Counted from the stretch's first letter, positions 25,600-37,500 are shown. The stretch: DNA of 64,000 nucleotides from Chaetorhynchus papuensis (GCA_013396525.1 VWYX01000832.1:124001-188000); one strand, 5' to 3'. The notes: a model not told the origin generated them from the sequence alone. A program made the numbers and translations.

Positions 25600-28500
25600 G
25601 TGAATAGCCAGGAAGGCCCTGCTGCCTCTGCCTACCCCATCCTGCCATGGGGAGCCCAGCCTTGCCCTCCACCGCCCTCCGGTCCAGGGCAGACTCCCCT
25701 GGGGCAGGATGTGATGCTGGCCGGCCGCCGGGGAGCATCGTGTTCCAGGGGGTGCAAGAGCCTGTCCGCGCCGCGGAGAGGGAGGCTCACAGTCCTCACG
25801 CCCTCCGGGGCAGGCACGGCATCGGCGGCTGCAAACCCTCTCACCCCATGACAAAGATTTTGCAATATTGGAATTAAACGATCACATCCCAGCTCATGTA
25901 CTGCTTGGTCGTACTTCAAATGATAGCAGCAGAGAGTTGGGAGTTCAAGCCCTTAGTGAAAATTTCGTCAGCTTTTAGTGACAGTTTTAAACCAAAAAGA
26001 ATAATCTGTGGAGTACCCAAACTCGGATATTTATTTTTAATAAAAATGTCATCGCTGTCATTAAATATAAGCTTTAGGTTTATACGGAAAATAGTGTATT
26101 TTCTGCACATGAAGGAACATTAAAGTCTAATTGTGTGCAGCTGACGCGGCAAGGTGTGCTTGAGAACTAGATGATCTTCCAAGCTATGCTCTACACAAAC
26201 CATCCCACAGACACACAGCATGGCACGTTGGAATAGGTGCCTGTACGCCTATGGATGCACTTGTCCTGGCGCCGTTGCAGCGGCTGTGCGTGCGCTCGTC
26301 AGCTTGTACCACGAACAGACTTGCCACACGGCTCTGGATCGGGAAGGATGTGTTTAATGATCCTCCTGGCTGCGAGACCTCCTGCGTGTGCATCTGTCCG
26401 TGTGTCTGTGTTGAGTTATGCCCGGCTGTTCGCGCTCTCCGCGGACAAATACGTCTCCCGTCCAGGAGCGCGGCAGCCTGCAAAGTGTGAATAATTTTCA
26501 GCGAGGAGTTACACTAAATGGGAAAGCTTTTAGCACATTATCCACTGGCAATTGGACTATAATCTAATTGTCAGCCCTCGGGTCTTAATAGAGCCTTTCT
26601 CTTTCCACCATTGGATTTGCATCTGGGAGATGCCTAATGGGTTTAAAATGCCTCGCATTTTGCTCCAATAAGCCACCTTCTCGCTGTAGGTGACATTGAG
26701 AGGTTTTTGTTGTGAAATTGGATCTCGGGTACCTGGGCTTCTGCCTTGCTGGCGCGGCTCTTTTCGTGCAGGGGAGAGCCTGGAGCGGCGGCAGGGGAGC
26801 GATGTCCCTGCCGCAGAAAGAGCACTGGGAGCGGGGGCTGCTCCGAAATCGGGGAGCACAAAGAGAGGAGGAATCCAGTGGACAGAGCAATAGAATTATG
26901 TGCAGCGGAGGAGAAAAAAGCTCCTGAAAGCAGGGCTGATAATCGCGTGAGGTTGCAGAGGCGCAGAGCCCAAGCCGGAGCCGGGTAGCGCTGTAGCCAT
27001 CGCTTTGTAAAGTAGCGGTGCGCTCGCAAGGCACGAACGGGAGATCCTGAGACTCTGCCCGAGCGAATAAACACCATTCTTTATACTGGAGAAACTGTTT
27101 TCGTCTATAAGGGTGAAAAATAAGAAAGAGCAAAAGATTTTAACTCTTCCCTCCCTAGGCAGGAGTAAGCTCGCTCCCAAAGCAGTGCTGTAGGTTACCT
27201 TGGAGAGGGGGTGCGGGCTGGAGGGTCAGACACAGACTCCGGGCAGCACCGGGCCAGCAGCACTCAGGGTGGGACGGCGGCAGGGAGGGTCTCGGCAGCG
27301 GCACCCCTCACCCATAGGCTCCTAATTAAAGGGAAAGGTGATCTTGCCCTCCGCACCGGCGACGGATCCGGAGGGGACACGGGGAAATAACGGCAGAGGA
27401 GGGATGGGATGCAAATGTCAGGTTATCCCAAGGGACGGCCGGGAGAAGAGCGGGTGTCAGCTCGGCTCGGTGCCGGGCCCATTTTCGGGGTGCAGCCCCA
27501 CGGATGCCACAGCACAGCTTTGTTTCTGCGGCGTAAAGTGTGCGGCGTGGGGGGCTTTTGCGAGAATAAAAAAGGAAAGAAAAAGGGTGACGGCCCCTCA
27601 TCACTACGCGAAAGAGCTGCTTAATACCTGAGCGCGGCTCCTCGCCCGGTCGGCGCCCCTCTCCGCACACCCCGCCAGCCGGCGGGCCTGCGCGGCCGCG
27701 CAGAACCGCGCAGCGTCGGAGTTGTTGTAACACAAGCGAAGGCGCACCTGAAACCATCCCTCTGGACTCTAGGTTGCCCGGCGGGTTTCTGCGGGTTTTC
27801 CGTCCCTCGTGTGTCGTTGCCGTCGCGATTTTGTCTAGGTGAGGAAAGGGCCGAGAAGAGGTTGTTCTCATGGTTTTCACGGAATCGGGTTTTCTCCTTG
27901 GCTTTTCAGGGATCAGAGAGGGGTTTTAGAGGGGGGCTGCAAGCTCCCTGTTTGAAACCTGGCGGTGAAACTGAGACTTAATCCTGATTAAAGCTGGGAA
28001 CCGAACAAGCGCGACGAGGTGTGCAACGATTACCACACGCTGTTTTTTGCTGGTGCACGAGACAGTAAAGAGCTTTTTAGACCGAGGAAGGGGAAAAAAA
28101 AGTACTTTAAAAGAATAATGAAGCCTAATGAAATGTCTCTGCCACAGCAGGCTGACACCCGCGACAAACACATGGATTTGCCAGATTAAAAACAAACTGC
28201 AGTGTAGATTGCGTGCTCTTCATAAACGGATAAACAATAACGAAGGATTTAATTGAAACGGGTTCAAACGAGGCAACCGCCCGATGGAGAGCAGCAGGGT
28301 TAGTAACTCTGCTCTCGGGAGGGGGTCGGTACAGTGGTGACAGCCGCTCTGTGCCTGGGTGCGGCGGGGACTGGCAGCTCCGGCTCGCATCCCCTGGGAA
28401 GAGCGCGCGGGCGTTATTAAATACATCCACTTGGTTGGGAAAGCAGAGAGGCATCAAGAGCACTGTGGTAGTGGTGTGTTCCCCCGCCACCCCCTGGACT

Positions 28501-30000
28501 CTGGAAGCCGCCCCGTCGCCGGAGAGGGCCATGGGCAGGGACGGCAAAGCAGCCCAGGGGAGCCGGGCTCTCACCTTTTCTGCTCTCGGGTTCCCTGATC
28601 CCTGTGTCTCCCCAGTTCGGCCCCGGCGGGGGACGGAGCCTCAGCGAGAATTAGGCGGCCGGAGATGAGACCCATTCCCTGCCCACGGGGAAGGAGGGGG
28701 TGCTGGACGTCTAGACAAGGCTCATTTCCTTATCAGAGGCGGAGCGAGGGAAAAAAAAACCAAAAAAAAAATATGGATTCTCGTGGGATAGAACGAAAAA
28801 TTGCGTGGCTTAACCAAGCAAAAGAAAAGCCATCCCGTGTGGACGGACTCGTTTAAAATAAAATAAAACGAAGCTCCTGGTTTCTTTCCACCCCGTTTTT
28901 TTTTACCTCCAAGGTACGAGCAGAGACCCGCCAGCCCCCAAGGCCAGTTCCTCTCCCAGGGGGGCAACCCACTGTCCGGAGGTGACCGGCAGCCCCGTCC
29001 CAGCTCCACGACCGCGCCGCGGCCTCGGTTACCCCTCGCCCGCCGCTCCGCTCCTCGGTGCGGCGTGCGCCGGATGCGCCGTGCCCCTTTCACCACGCAG
29101 CGCTTCCTCCCGCCGCGGCCGAATCCTCCTCCCCCGGGCCAAGGCAATGACCGGGCGCCCCGCGGGACTGGAAATCCCGCGGCAAGGGAGAGCAGAAATC
29201 GGTCCGGAGCTGCCTCAGCTGCCGAGGCTGAGCCGGTGTTTCCCAGACGGATGCACGGAAATATCCACGGCCACCCGTCGCTCCTCTCCCCTCAGCCCCG
29301 ATGGACCGGGGGCAGCCCCCGCTAGGGACAGGTATGTTACCCTCACTGCTGGGGGACAGAAATAAGCAAGGGAAAAAGAGAGATTGTTTTTTGGTTGGGC
29401 TTTTTTTTTTTTTTTTTTTTTAAAGTAGGATCTGCGATGTTACTTTGACCGGAGCTCGTGGGTTTTATTATCCTTATTTGCCCGGCGCATACAGTAGGTA
29501 GGAAACCAAAGGAGACTCAGGCAGCCCCGTCACCAGAGGAACGGTGAATAGAATCATTTCCTCGGCTGTTTGTACCCTCCTTTGTCTTTCTTTTCAGGCA
29601 GGCCGGACCCTGCTTTTCAGGTAGAGCCAAGGGAGCGCAGGGCCGGGAGCTCGGGACTCCCGTCCCGCCGCCCCTCGCACGCCGGGAGGGGTCCCAGGAG
29701 CGGGGCTGTCCCGCAGGGGAATCGCAACCGGACTTGGCGGGATGTCCCCCGGGCTAAAGTGGTAAAGGGTTGGAGGGACTTTTTGTTTGTTTCCTTAAGA
29801 TTGATGTCGGCAGAACCGCTCGTCTCTGTTTCCCTGTGTCAAGCAAGAGGAGATGCTTCGTGAGCTGACCCTCCCGGCTCGCCGGCCGCGGGGCTGGCTG
29901 GGCTCTCCCCTTTCGCCCCTCTCCTCCCGCTAATGCCTGAGGCGAGACCGGGCCCCCAGACCGCTGTGGGCCACGCCGGAACCCTCTGCCAGACACGTCA
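25600..30000. promoter_or_regulatory. CpG-rich domain upstream of TBX20
   Basis: Base composition changes sharply near 25600: clusters of CpG appear at about 25600-25830, 26230-26480, 26740-27720, 28280-28660, 28910-29320 and 29590-30000, separated by AT-richer patches. Open frames in these segments (for example 184 codons at 27326-27880 on the minus strand) are best explained by scarce stop codons in GC-rich DNA. Extended CpG-island chains around a single-transcription-factor locus are typical of Polycomb-bound, hypomethylated developmental genes. That role is inferred. An unannotated non-coding transcript could also start here. Confidence 0.6.
26480..26720. promoter_or_regulatory. Candidate upstream conserved non-coding element
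   Basis: An AT-richer island embedded in the CpG-rich domain, about 5 kb upstream of the TBX20 start codon. It holds a perfect octamer ATTTGCAT at 26615-26622 (POU factors), homeodomain-type CTAATTG at 26564-26570, and CCAATA at 26665-26670. The texture, with no repeats and dense AT-core motifs, resembles vertebrate developmental conserved elements. Conservation cannot be tested from one sequence. Confidence 0.35.
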
Positions 30001-30009
30001 GGCGCTTCT

Positions 30010-30540
30010 AAACATGCACGTCCCGTTTGTGATAGATATTCTATCTGTTAGCAAAATTCGGGGAATAAAAGGGCAAACTGCGGTTGGTTCTCGCTGAACT
30101 CAAAGTGATAAAGCACTGTTTCGTCTTCCCCACTCCACTGGCTGTGAAGGGTGACCCGAATAATTGTTTCTCCATATTAATTAATTAAGTGCAGCAGGAA
30201 CGGGGGTGGCACCGGCTATGTATGGATCTTGCACAAGCGTGCATACTAAAAGTCCTTGGATTCTCTTCTAGGTTTAAAAGGTGGAACTTCAGTGACCGAG
30301 TTGCATGTCCTCTTGGGAGTCGTTCTAGCGAGTAAATATTTTCAGTCATATTTTTATTTAAAGGAATTTAATTAAACGCACCACTTTATTTAATTTATTC
30401 ACGAGAGTCTGTTTATACTTTATGTGTGAAAGAATACTGGTGAGTAACTTACTTAAATCACTGCCTTGGAATAATCTGCTCGTTGGTACCATCAACCCGT
30501 CCCGACTTTCTCTGTCTTATGTGCTTGATCAATATCATCT
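30010..30540. promoter_or_regulatory. Candidate promoter-proximal regulatory block
   Basis: AT-rich block lying between two CpG-rich segments, about 0.9-1.4 kb upstream of the TBX20 start codon. It contains an NKX2-5-type site TTAAGTG at 30185-30191 within an alternating ATTAATT stretch, and a T-box half-site-like GTGTGA at 30424-30429. NKX2-5 is an established cardiac partner of TBX20, so a cardiac input here is plausible, but these short motifs alone do not prove it. Confidence 0.35.
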
Positions 30541-31175
30541 ATTTCTGCGCAGCCGATGAAACGGACTTGAAGAAAACTGTGCCATCAGCGGCCCACGCGC
30601 TGGTCTGGCTAAAAGGGAAATGCTGCAAGGATCTCCCCTGGAGTCGGTAGGGGCGAGTACATCTCACCAGGATGACAATATTTGGGATCCAGTGAAGGAA
30701 AACCAAGGGCACGATCAGCCTTAAGGAACATTCTGTCCCAGCAGAAAGCACACAACGACGAAAACGGCTGCTTTGAAAGCTGTGGTCTTTTAATATTTGA
30801 ATGTAAAAGAGAAAATCAACACTCACACGCACGCACCAGAAAAATCCACAGTTACATTTCATCCTTTCAAGCTCCTCTCCGCCGTTTCTTGCCTCAGCAA
30901 AGCGAATAGCCTAGGGACCTTCTCGGGAGCATCCCCGGCCGCGCGGCCTGCCCCCCCCGTTCCCGCCCCCAGGGCTCCGAGGAGCGGAGGGCGCACCCCG
31001 ACCCGCAGCCGGGGCCCCGGCGGGGAGCGGGGCTGGGGTGCCCAAAAGGGGAGAGGCTGCGGGGAGCCGTCCCGAGGGCCGGCCCCCTCCTCACCTCGCG
31101 GGCGGGCACAGCCCTCCCCTCCCTTCTCCTCCCTTCTCCTCCTCTCCCTCCTGTCCGTCCCTCCTCCTCCTCCTA

Positions 31176-31206
<31 letters not shown>

Positions 31207-31208
31207 TG
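31176..31208. repeat. (CTG)n triplet repeat near the TBX20 start
   Basis: Nine perfect CTG units (31176-31202) followed by TTG and CTG. It lies about 240 bp before the start codon, probably just upstream of or within the 5'UTR, so it is not translated from the TBX20 start. CTG repeats are prone to length change. Confidence 0.95.
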
Positions 31209-31254
31209 CCCGCCTCCGCCCCCTCCCCCGCGGCCGGGCCGGGCCGGGCCGGGG

Positions 31255-31345
31255 CCCTTGACGTGTCCCGGCGCCGATTGGCCGCCGGCCGATAGGATCT
31301 CCGCGGCCCCGCGTTAAGGCGGGGGAGCTCGCGGCGCCGGGAGCA
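31255..31345 (+). promoter_or_regulatory. TBX20: Probable TBX20 core promoter
   Basis: In order: a CRE-like TTGACGTG at 31258-31265, an inverted CCAAT box (GATTGG, 31276-31281), a GATA motif (GATAGG, 31291-31296) and a weak TATA-like GTTAAG at 31313-31318. The spacing would put a start site at about 31330-31350, roughly 100 bp before the ATG (inference). GATA factors act in the cardiac network with TBX20, so the GATA motif next to the CCAAT box is a sensible input. Confidence 0.5.
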
Positions 31346-31448
31346 GAGTGCTCCCGGTATCCCGGCTCCGCCACCCCCGGCCGGTCCTCCCGCCCGCCCC
31401 GTCCGGGCAGCGCCGCACCGAGCCGCGCCGCTTCCCCGCACAGTGGCC

Positions 31449-31575
31449 ATGGAGTACACGCCGCCCCCCAAGCCGCAGCTCTCCTCCCGGGCCAACGCCT
31501 TCTCCATCGCCGCTCTCATGTCGAGCGGCAGCTCCAAGGACAAGGAGTCCCCCGAGAGCACCATCAAGCCTTTGG
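31449..31575 (+). CDS. TBX20: TBX20 coding exon 1
   Basis: Encodes residues 1-42 plus the first base of codon 43. It begins MEYTPPPKPQ and contains 'SSRANAFSIAALMSSG', an N-terminal motif conserved in TBX20 orthologues that resembles an Engrailed-homology-type repressor motif. The start context is GCCATGG (G at -3 and +4), a strong Kozak match. The donor is G|GTGAGT. Compared with my memory of human TBX20, residues 3-6 differ (YTPP against FTAS); the rest is almost the same. Confidence 0.96.
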
Positions 31576-34500
31576 GTGAGTGGGGACGGGGGTGACCGCC
31601 GGTGTCCGTGGGGTGCGGAGCTCCCGTCCGTCCGTCCGTCCGTCTGCCCCTGGCCACCCTGGCTCACCCTTCTCGGTGCTCCGGCAGCCGGCCCGGGCAG
31701 CGGCGCGTCCCCCTTGCCCGAAGGTTTTCCCTGCAGAGGGGAAAGCAGCACCACCTAAGCTTGAAGGTTGAGCGCCTTCATCACCTACCCTCGTTTTTCG
31801 GCGAGGCTGTTTATAGCATAAAGAGTTTCCTAAATTCCTCCAGTTTCAGTTATGCCTCTTATTCATCCAGCTTCGCCATTTGTAGAATAATCCCACACTT
31901 TAAGGTAGTTCCATTTCTCTTCGCTGATATGAAATGAATCCCTTAAATATTTATTGCAAATCCACTCTGGTTCTGAAGTCAATTAAGAGACTCCGTTATC
32001 GCGCCTAGACTTACAAGGGGTAGTAAAACTTGTGTGAGACCTGAAAATCCTTTCACAGCTCCTCGATGTAGGCTCATATATGCTGTTTTGCTCCACATAG
32101 ACGGGGAGGAGGTTTTGTTAAGTGCTTGCGATTTTCGGGTACGAGATTTCGCTTCTATTCGGTTGCCTCGATTCAGAATCCTGAAAGGTTTTAAAAAACA
32201 TTAATNNNNNNNNNNNNNNNNNNNNNNNNNNNNNNNNNNNNNNNNNNNNNNNNNNNNNNNNNNNNNNNNNNNNNNNNNNNNNNNNNNNNNNNNNNNTGAA
32301 CAGGATTACACTCAGTCTTAAAAGAATTTAGCAAAGGCAGCTCCCTCAGCGTCTGCTCCACCTAATCAACTGTCTCAAAAGATTTCACATAGTCTAGGGA
32401 TTCATTGTGAACTTCAGTTTTTAGTCTGGGCGCTAATGTAGGCCGAGAATGTTGTAGTATTCCTGATCGGCATATTTGCATGGGTTTGTGTTAAAGTCAG
32501 TGTTAGTGGAATTGGTTTTGGTTGTTTTTTTGTGGTTTCTTTTTTTTTTTTTTCCGGAAAACGCTTATTTAATTTAACTTTTCAAAAAATTTTAACCTCT
32601 TCCCACATCTCGTTCAACTAAAAATCGAAGGGAAACGACGGCCTGTAACTCGGTTTTTATTAACTGGAGCTTTAGGCAGAACCTTTCCCTGGAGGGGCAG
32701 GGCGCGTTCGTGCTCCTCCTGTTTGGCGCCGGGCGGCGGATCCGTCGCCGCATCCCGGTGCCGCACCGCGGGGCCGGGGCAGAGCCTTCGCAGCCCTGCT
32801 CCCTCCTGGCCTCGCCTCTGGCGGAAACTCCCAACGGAGCTGCTGAAGCGCCCGAAGCCTCCCGGGGCGTGCGGGGGTGGGCGGCAGCGCCGGCGGGAAC
32901 CAGGCGCGGCGGGCGGCCAGCGTCGGCAGCAGCTACTGCACCCGCGTAGGTTGCGCGGCCGCACGCAGCTCCCCCGGAGACTGTTTCTCCAAAGGAGCGT
33001 GTTGAGTGTCAGCAAGCCTCCTGGGAGAAAGGCAGACCCAGCCTTCCGGGAGGGTGAGCTCGTGCCCGCTGTTTAATTGGCGTTTGGGGTTCGCTTCCCC
33101 GCGGAGGAAGCGCGGAGCCTGCGCGGCCGCGCTGGGGCTCCTTCTGCGTTGCGCTGTCTGCCAGCGGCGCAGTCCAGGAGCAGCCTCCCGTGCTCCCCCA
33201 GCGTGACCCTGGCCCTCAGCAGCCCCTCGGCGCCCAACGCTCCCGTTTTAATGAGAATTAGTGACCTTTCCGTGGAACCCCTCGGTTAGCGGGGGGAACA
33301 GCGCGCAGGGCTGGCTCTGCCCCGCCGTGCCCCGCGGAGGGGATCACGGCCGGGCGGCGGTGAGGCCGGGGCCGTGCTGCTCCCGCCGCCCCCCGGGCGT
33401 CTCTCCCGGTGCGTCTCTGGGGAGTGGCGCCGCTCCGGGCTCTTCCCGGGGCTCATCTCCGAAAATCACCACCGCTGCCCTCAAATGACGAGCGGCCGCC
33501 TAAAGAATCAGCCGGGTCTGCGGGTGTGCTGGGGCAGAGCGGCGGCAGTCGAACGAAAAATGCCTTTTTAAAATACTTTTATTTTTTTAAATAGCTCGTC
33601 TCAGTAGTCGCGTTGTCCTGGCTGAATCCTCTGTCTCTCTTTCTCTCTCTCCCTCTCTCTTTTTCCTCAAACCCTGCAGAACAATTCGTTGAGAAATCCT
33701 CTTGCGCCCAGCCTTTGAGTGATTTATCCAGCCTGGACCCACACGGGGATTTTAGCAGCAGCCCTTCTTCCCTGTGCACCGAGCCCCTCATCCCCACCAC
33801 CCCCATCATCCCTAGCGAGGAGATGGCCAAAATCTCCTGCAGCCTGGAGACCAAAGAGCTCTGGGACAAGTTTCATGAACTGGGTACCGAGATGATCATC
33901 ACCAAATCCGGGAGGTAAGGCTGGGCAGCCCCGGGGCTTCCCTCTGGGCATCTTTCGAAAAGTGGCTTTGGACAGGGGGGAAAAAAGACAAAGTTACCGA
34001 AACCCTGCAGTTTTTTGTAACGGGAGAACAGCACGGCCGGGTTAAGGGGAGGAAGAAGAGGGTGAAGCCCCATAATTGCCGCAGCCCCTCGGCGGGCCCA
34101 GCCCGGCGGTGCGCGGAGCGGTGCGCGGAGCTCCGCTGGGGCAGAGGGAGAGGCGGCCCGGGCCGGCAGCGGGGCGCGGTGCGCTGCAGCGGGGCCGGCT
34201 GAAATCCACCCGGGGAGTCCTGGCGGCAGGGTAGAAGTGTTGTTTCCCTAATAGTCAGGTCTGCGACTAAAATCCCGCAGTGATTTTGAGGGGCTGGGTT
34301 GGTACAGACCGAGGGAAACGCGGGGTCGTGGGAGAATGATCAAGTCGGAGCTTGGTTTGGTTTGTTCTTTTCTCTCGGTTGCAAAAATGCGCAAAAGAAT
34401 TCCAGGCTTTCTCGTCACCTCAAACCATGCCGTTTCTTCAGTAAAGCTTTTGGGGTTTGGGTCAGTCAAACGCTGTCCGGAGGAGCAAAACGTCTTTTTG

Positions 34501-37500
34501 GGTTTTTCAATCCCCAAAGTCACTTTTTACTGTTGTAGTTCCCAGACGATTTTTTTTTTCCTAACTGGTGAGTTCTATCGGTATATGTTTTTTTTTTTAA
34601 AAAAGTAGCTATAAAACATGCAATACAAAACGTGCAATTTAAAGTTCAAATTTTAAACTGTTAAAAATTATTTAACCTTATTTCTGGTCTACAGGATAAC
34701 CTTACATTTTAAAATCGTGTTTTGTCAAAAGCTTAGCACAGAAAAGAAAGTTTTTAGTTTTGAAAATTCCGTTCAAAAATATTGTGAGCAGGCTTAAGAA
34801 AACACTCATCTAAAATACGGGAGAATAATAACGGAAATTATTTCTGGAATACTTCCCTTACAGTAGTATGGCTTCAGTAAAAAATAAAAAATTAAAAGAA
34901 AATCCAGGTTTCTAAAGATTTATATACCTTAGCTATAACTATTTTCTGAAATCGTTGTGTACTTTTAACTAACAGGCAAATAGTATATTTCTCCTTTACT
35001 TTTTCACCTTTACTATATTTTTCTTTTGGCTTCCCAAAGATCGTTTTGATTTCAAGCTGCTTTTTGTCTCCTTATTAGAGAGACACAAGATTTAACTTCC
35101 ATCGTGTGGAGGCAAAATCAATAGATGCTTTAAGTTTTTTCAGGGGATTTAAATATAATTCTTACTTTTAGCAGCCTTTCAGAAACTCTTTTATTTCTGT
35201 TCTCTGCCCAAATATTTATCTTCTGATTTGCCTTTATTTCAGGAGAATGTTTCCTACGATCAGGGTTTCCTTCTCAGGAGTGGATCCTGAGGCCAAGTAT
35301 ATTGTGTTAATGGATATCGTTCCTGTGGACAATAAAAGATATAGATATGCCTACCACAGGTCTTCCTGGTTAGTGGCTGGAAAAGCTGACCCTCCTCTCC
35401 CTGCAAGGTTTGTAGATTTTATTGCTGGTCTTTTATAACCCTTTACTTTCTTTTTTCTTCAAGAAATACCTTGTATTAATCCTTCCATTTTGTTTGCAGA
35501 CAGTGCTCTAAAATTTTGAGTCCATGTTCAACAAAGTTGGTTACAAAACTCTGACTACAATTTTTGTGCTGCAGAATCTGGCCTCAGATCTCTGCTTGAG
35601 GTTTGATTTATACTGAATATTCCAAGACATGCAGAATTTGGTTACGAGTTTTTTTATACATATTATTTGTTTTAATTTTTTTTTTAAATGAAGTTTGTCA
35701 TTATTCAGATAAGAAAGCTTAAAAAAAAAAATTGATTTGTCCCTTCGGAGGATTTGCTCCCCCCAGTATTCGACCTCGTAATTTAAAACAACCCAGGCAC
35801 CACCAGCCAAGCCAAAGTAGAAATAAATTGCAGTTCATTGCTGTTTATGCTTGAAATTATATTATTTCTGTAACATATCCAACATTTGCTAACCAGTGAT
35901 TTTATTCTTGATTTTAATAATCTCTTAGACAGCAGGCAAAGTACAGATCAGTTCCACGGCACAGTTACTTTTTTTTTTGTTAAGAAATCATTACACATTC
36001 TGAGCTATCAGGAAAAAAAAAAAAACCTCTGTAAACTAAATTCCCTTTTCTGTACTGAAATGAAAGCTGTGGAAGTTTAATTTCTAAAGTCATTCCGTTA
36101 ATATAATTAATGACTGATTCCTTTAAGCACTGGGCAACTGAGGCTGCAGCGCTGGGCTGTGCAGTGGGAGGGCACTTAGGAGGAGACCCGCACTTCATCG
36201 TCTGCAGCCCAGCACTTCTGTACCTACTTCAGCCCCCAAGCCCGGTAAGACTGCAGCACATGTCGAAAGGCTTTGCTGAGTCAGAGCCGGAGATAGGCAA
36301 ATAACGCGGATGCCTCTCCGGCTTCAAAGAAACTTTTTGCGGAGGGCTCCGCGCAGGAACACAGATCTGCTCCAGGTGCCTTAGCCCGGGGTTGAGAACT
36401 TGCTTATTACAGAGGCAGAAATTATAAGTGAAACGCAAGAAATGGAAACAAATTTTTTTGGTGTGCGAGTATAGGCACCAAATAGTGCACGATTTCCTTA
36501 TATAAAGTGTTGAACTGAAATCTTGGTGACTGGTGGTCTCTGGAAGGCTGTTCAGGGAAGTAAACAAACAAAAGGCGCAAGCAGAGAAGAAGCTGTGATT
36601 AAAGACAGCAACCTAGGAGTTATGTCTGCTTTGTTTTCATGGCCAAAAACTCCTTCTTGTAGTGTGGTTAACGTCTGAGGGCTTCATTTGACGTATTGTA
36701 ATGGGCACTGATCGAAACCCAAAGGAAAAACACAGATCCTGCTCCAAAGGAGTCAGCATCAAAAGAAGAAATAACAGAAGAACAGAAATAATGTTAAGGC
36801 AGGGTTTCCCCTTTCTTATTTTTCTGTTCACGCCCCTTTTGGGATACCTTTAAATAGATTACTAATTCACACTCTCTCTGGCATAGACTCACTCAACAAG
36901 GAAATACGAGAACATAACACAAGATACTGGAGTAATTAGCAACTGCCCTACTGAGTATTGGATAAAACCTTCTTGAAGTTTAATAGTTATTGTACTGTGG
37001 TAACTTTCAGGAGTCCTCAACAGATCAGTGCCCCTGTGTGCAAATGTGTATCTGTGCTGTTCCATTTTCAGGGTGCTTTGCCCCCATGTGTAAATGTACA
37101 CCTTTCCTGCTTCATTTTCAGGATGCATAGTTAAACAGACTATTGATCAGAGCACAGGCAGAGATACCTTCTTCTTTGTGTGGTACTTACATACACATTT
37201 ATGCACTTTGTCCTCCTTATACTTCTATTTGGTGAGAAAAAAGATGTCAAGAGGTTCAGCATGCCAATGTTTGCATTACCAGTGCTTCTTCTGGAGTGTT
37301 AATGCATCTTTTGAGGTGGGAGGCCTCAGTCTTGCTTGAACAGATTAAAAGTAGTTCTCCTCCCATCTTGAAAAGAGTTTGGTCCTGCTCCAGCAACAGA
37401 AGCCCTTAATGAAGTTACGATTTCTTGCCCTCTAAACACAGGGTTTTAGCTCTCCCTGCTTGAGGAGTGTCAGTGAGAGGTGTATGTGTGTTTAGTGTCT

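Larger units (their letters stand above)
30900..31760 (+). promoter_or_regulatory. TBX20: CpG island at the TBX20 promoter and first exon
   Basis: Very GC-rich, CpG-dense sequence spanning the region just upstream of exon 1, exon 1 itself and the first bases of intron 1. It includes direct GGGCC repeats at about 31231-31256, a CTG triplet run and Sp1-type GC boxes. It coincides with the start of a recognised gene, so a promoter call is well supported. The transcription start itself is not determined. Confidence 0.8.
31576..33679 (+). other. TBX20: TBX20 intron 1
   Basis: Phase 1 intron of about 2.1 kb including a 91-N gap. It has an AT-rich first half and a separate CpG island in its second half, listed on its own. 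It ends in an unusually long CT-rich tract (about 33630-33668) before CCCTGCAG, which should make a strong acceptor. No coding sequence recognised. Confidence 0.9.

Noticed and set aside
26585..27133. 182-codon minus-strand frame in the CpG-rich domain
   Set aside because: No recognisable domain. Other frames overlap it on both strands, as expected where GC content makes stops rare.
27326..27880. 184-codon minus-strand frame
   Set aside because: Same reason: GC-driven open frame with no family resemblance and no splice or promoter context tying it to a gene.
28250..28280. GGTTCAAAC string resembling a tRNA T-arm B box
   Set aside because: No matching A box, anticodon stem or acceptor stem could be found at the right distance upstream.
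31091..31657. Long minus-strand frames over the TBX20 promoter and exon 1
   Set aside because: They are antisense shadows of a very GC-rich promoter and real exon; the Arg/Gly/Pro/Ser-rich translation reflects composition.
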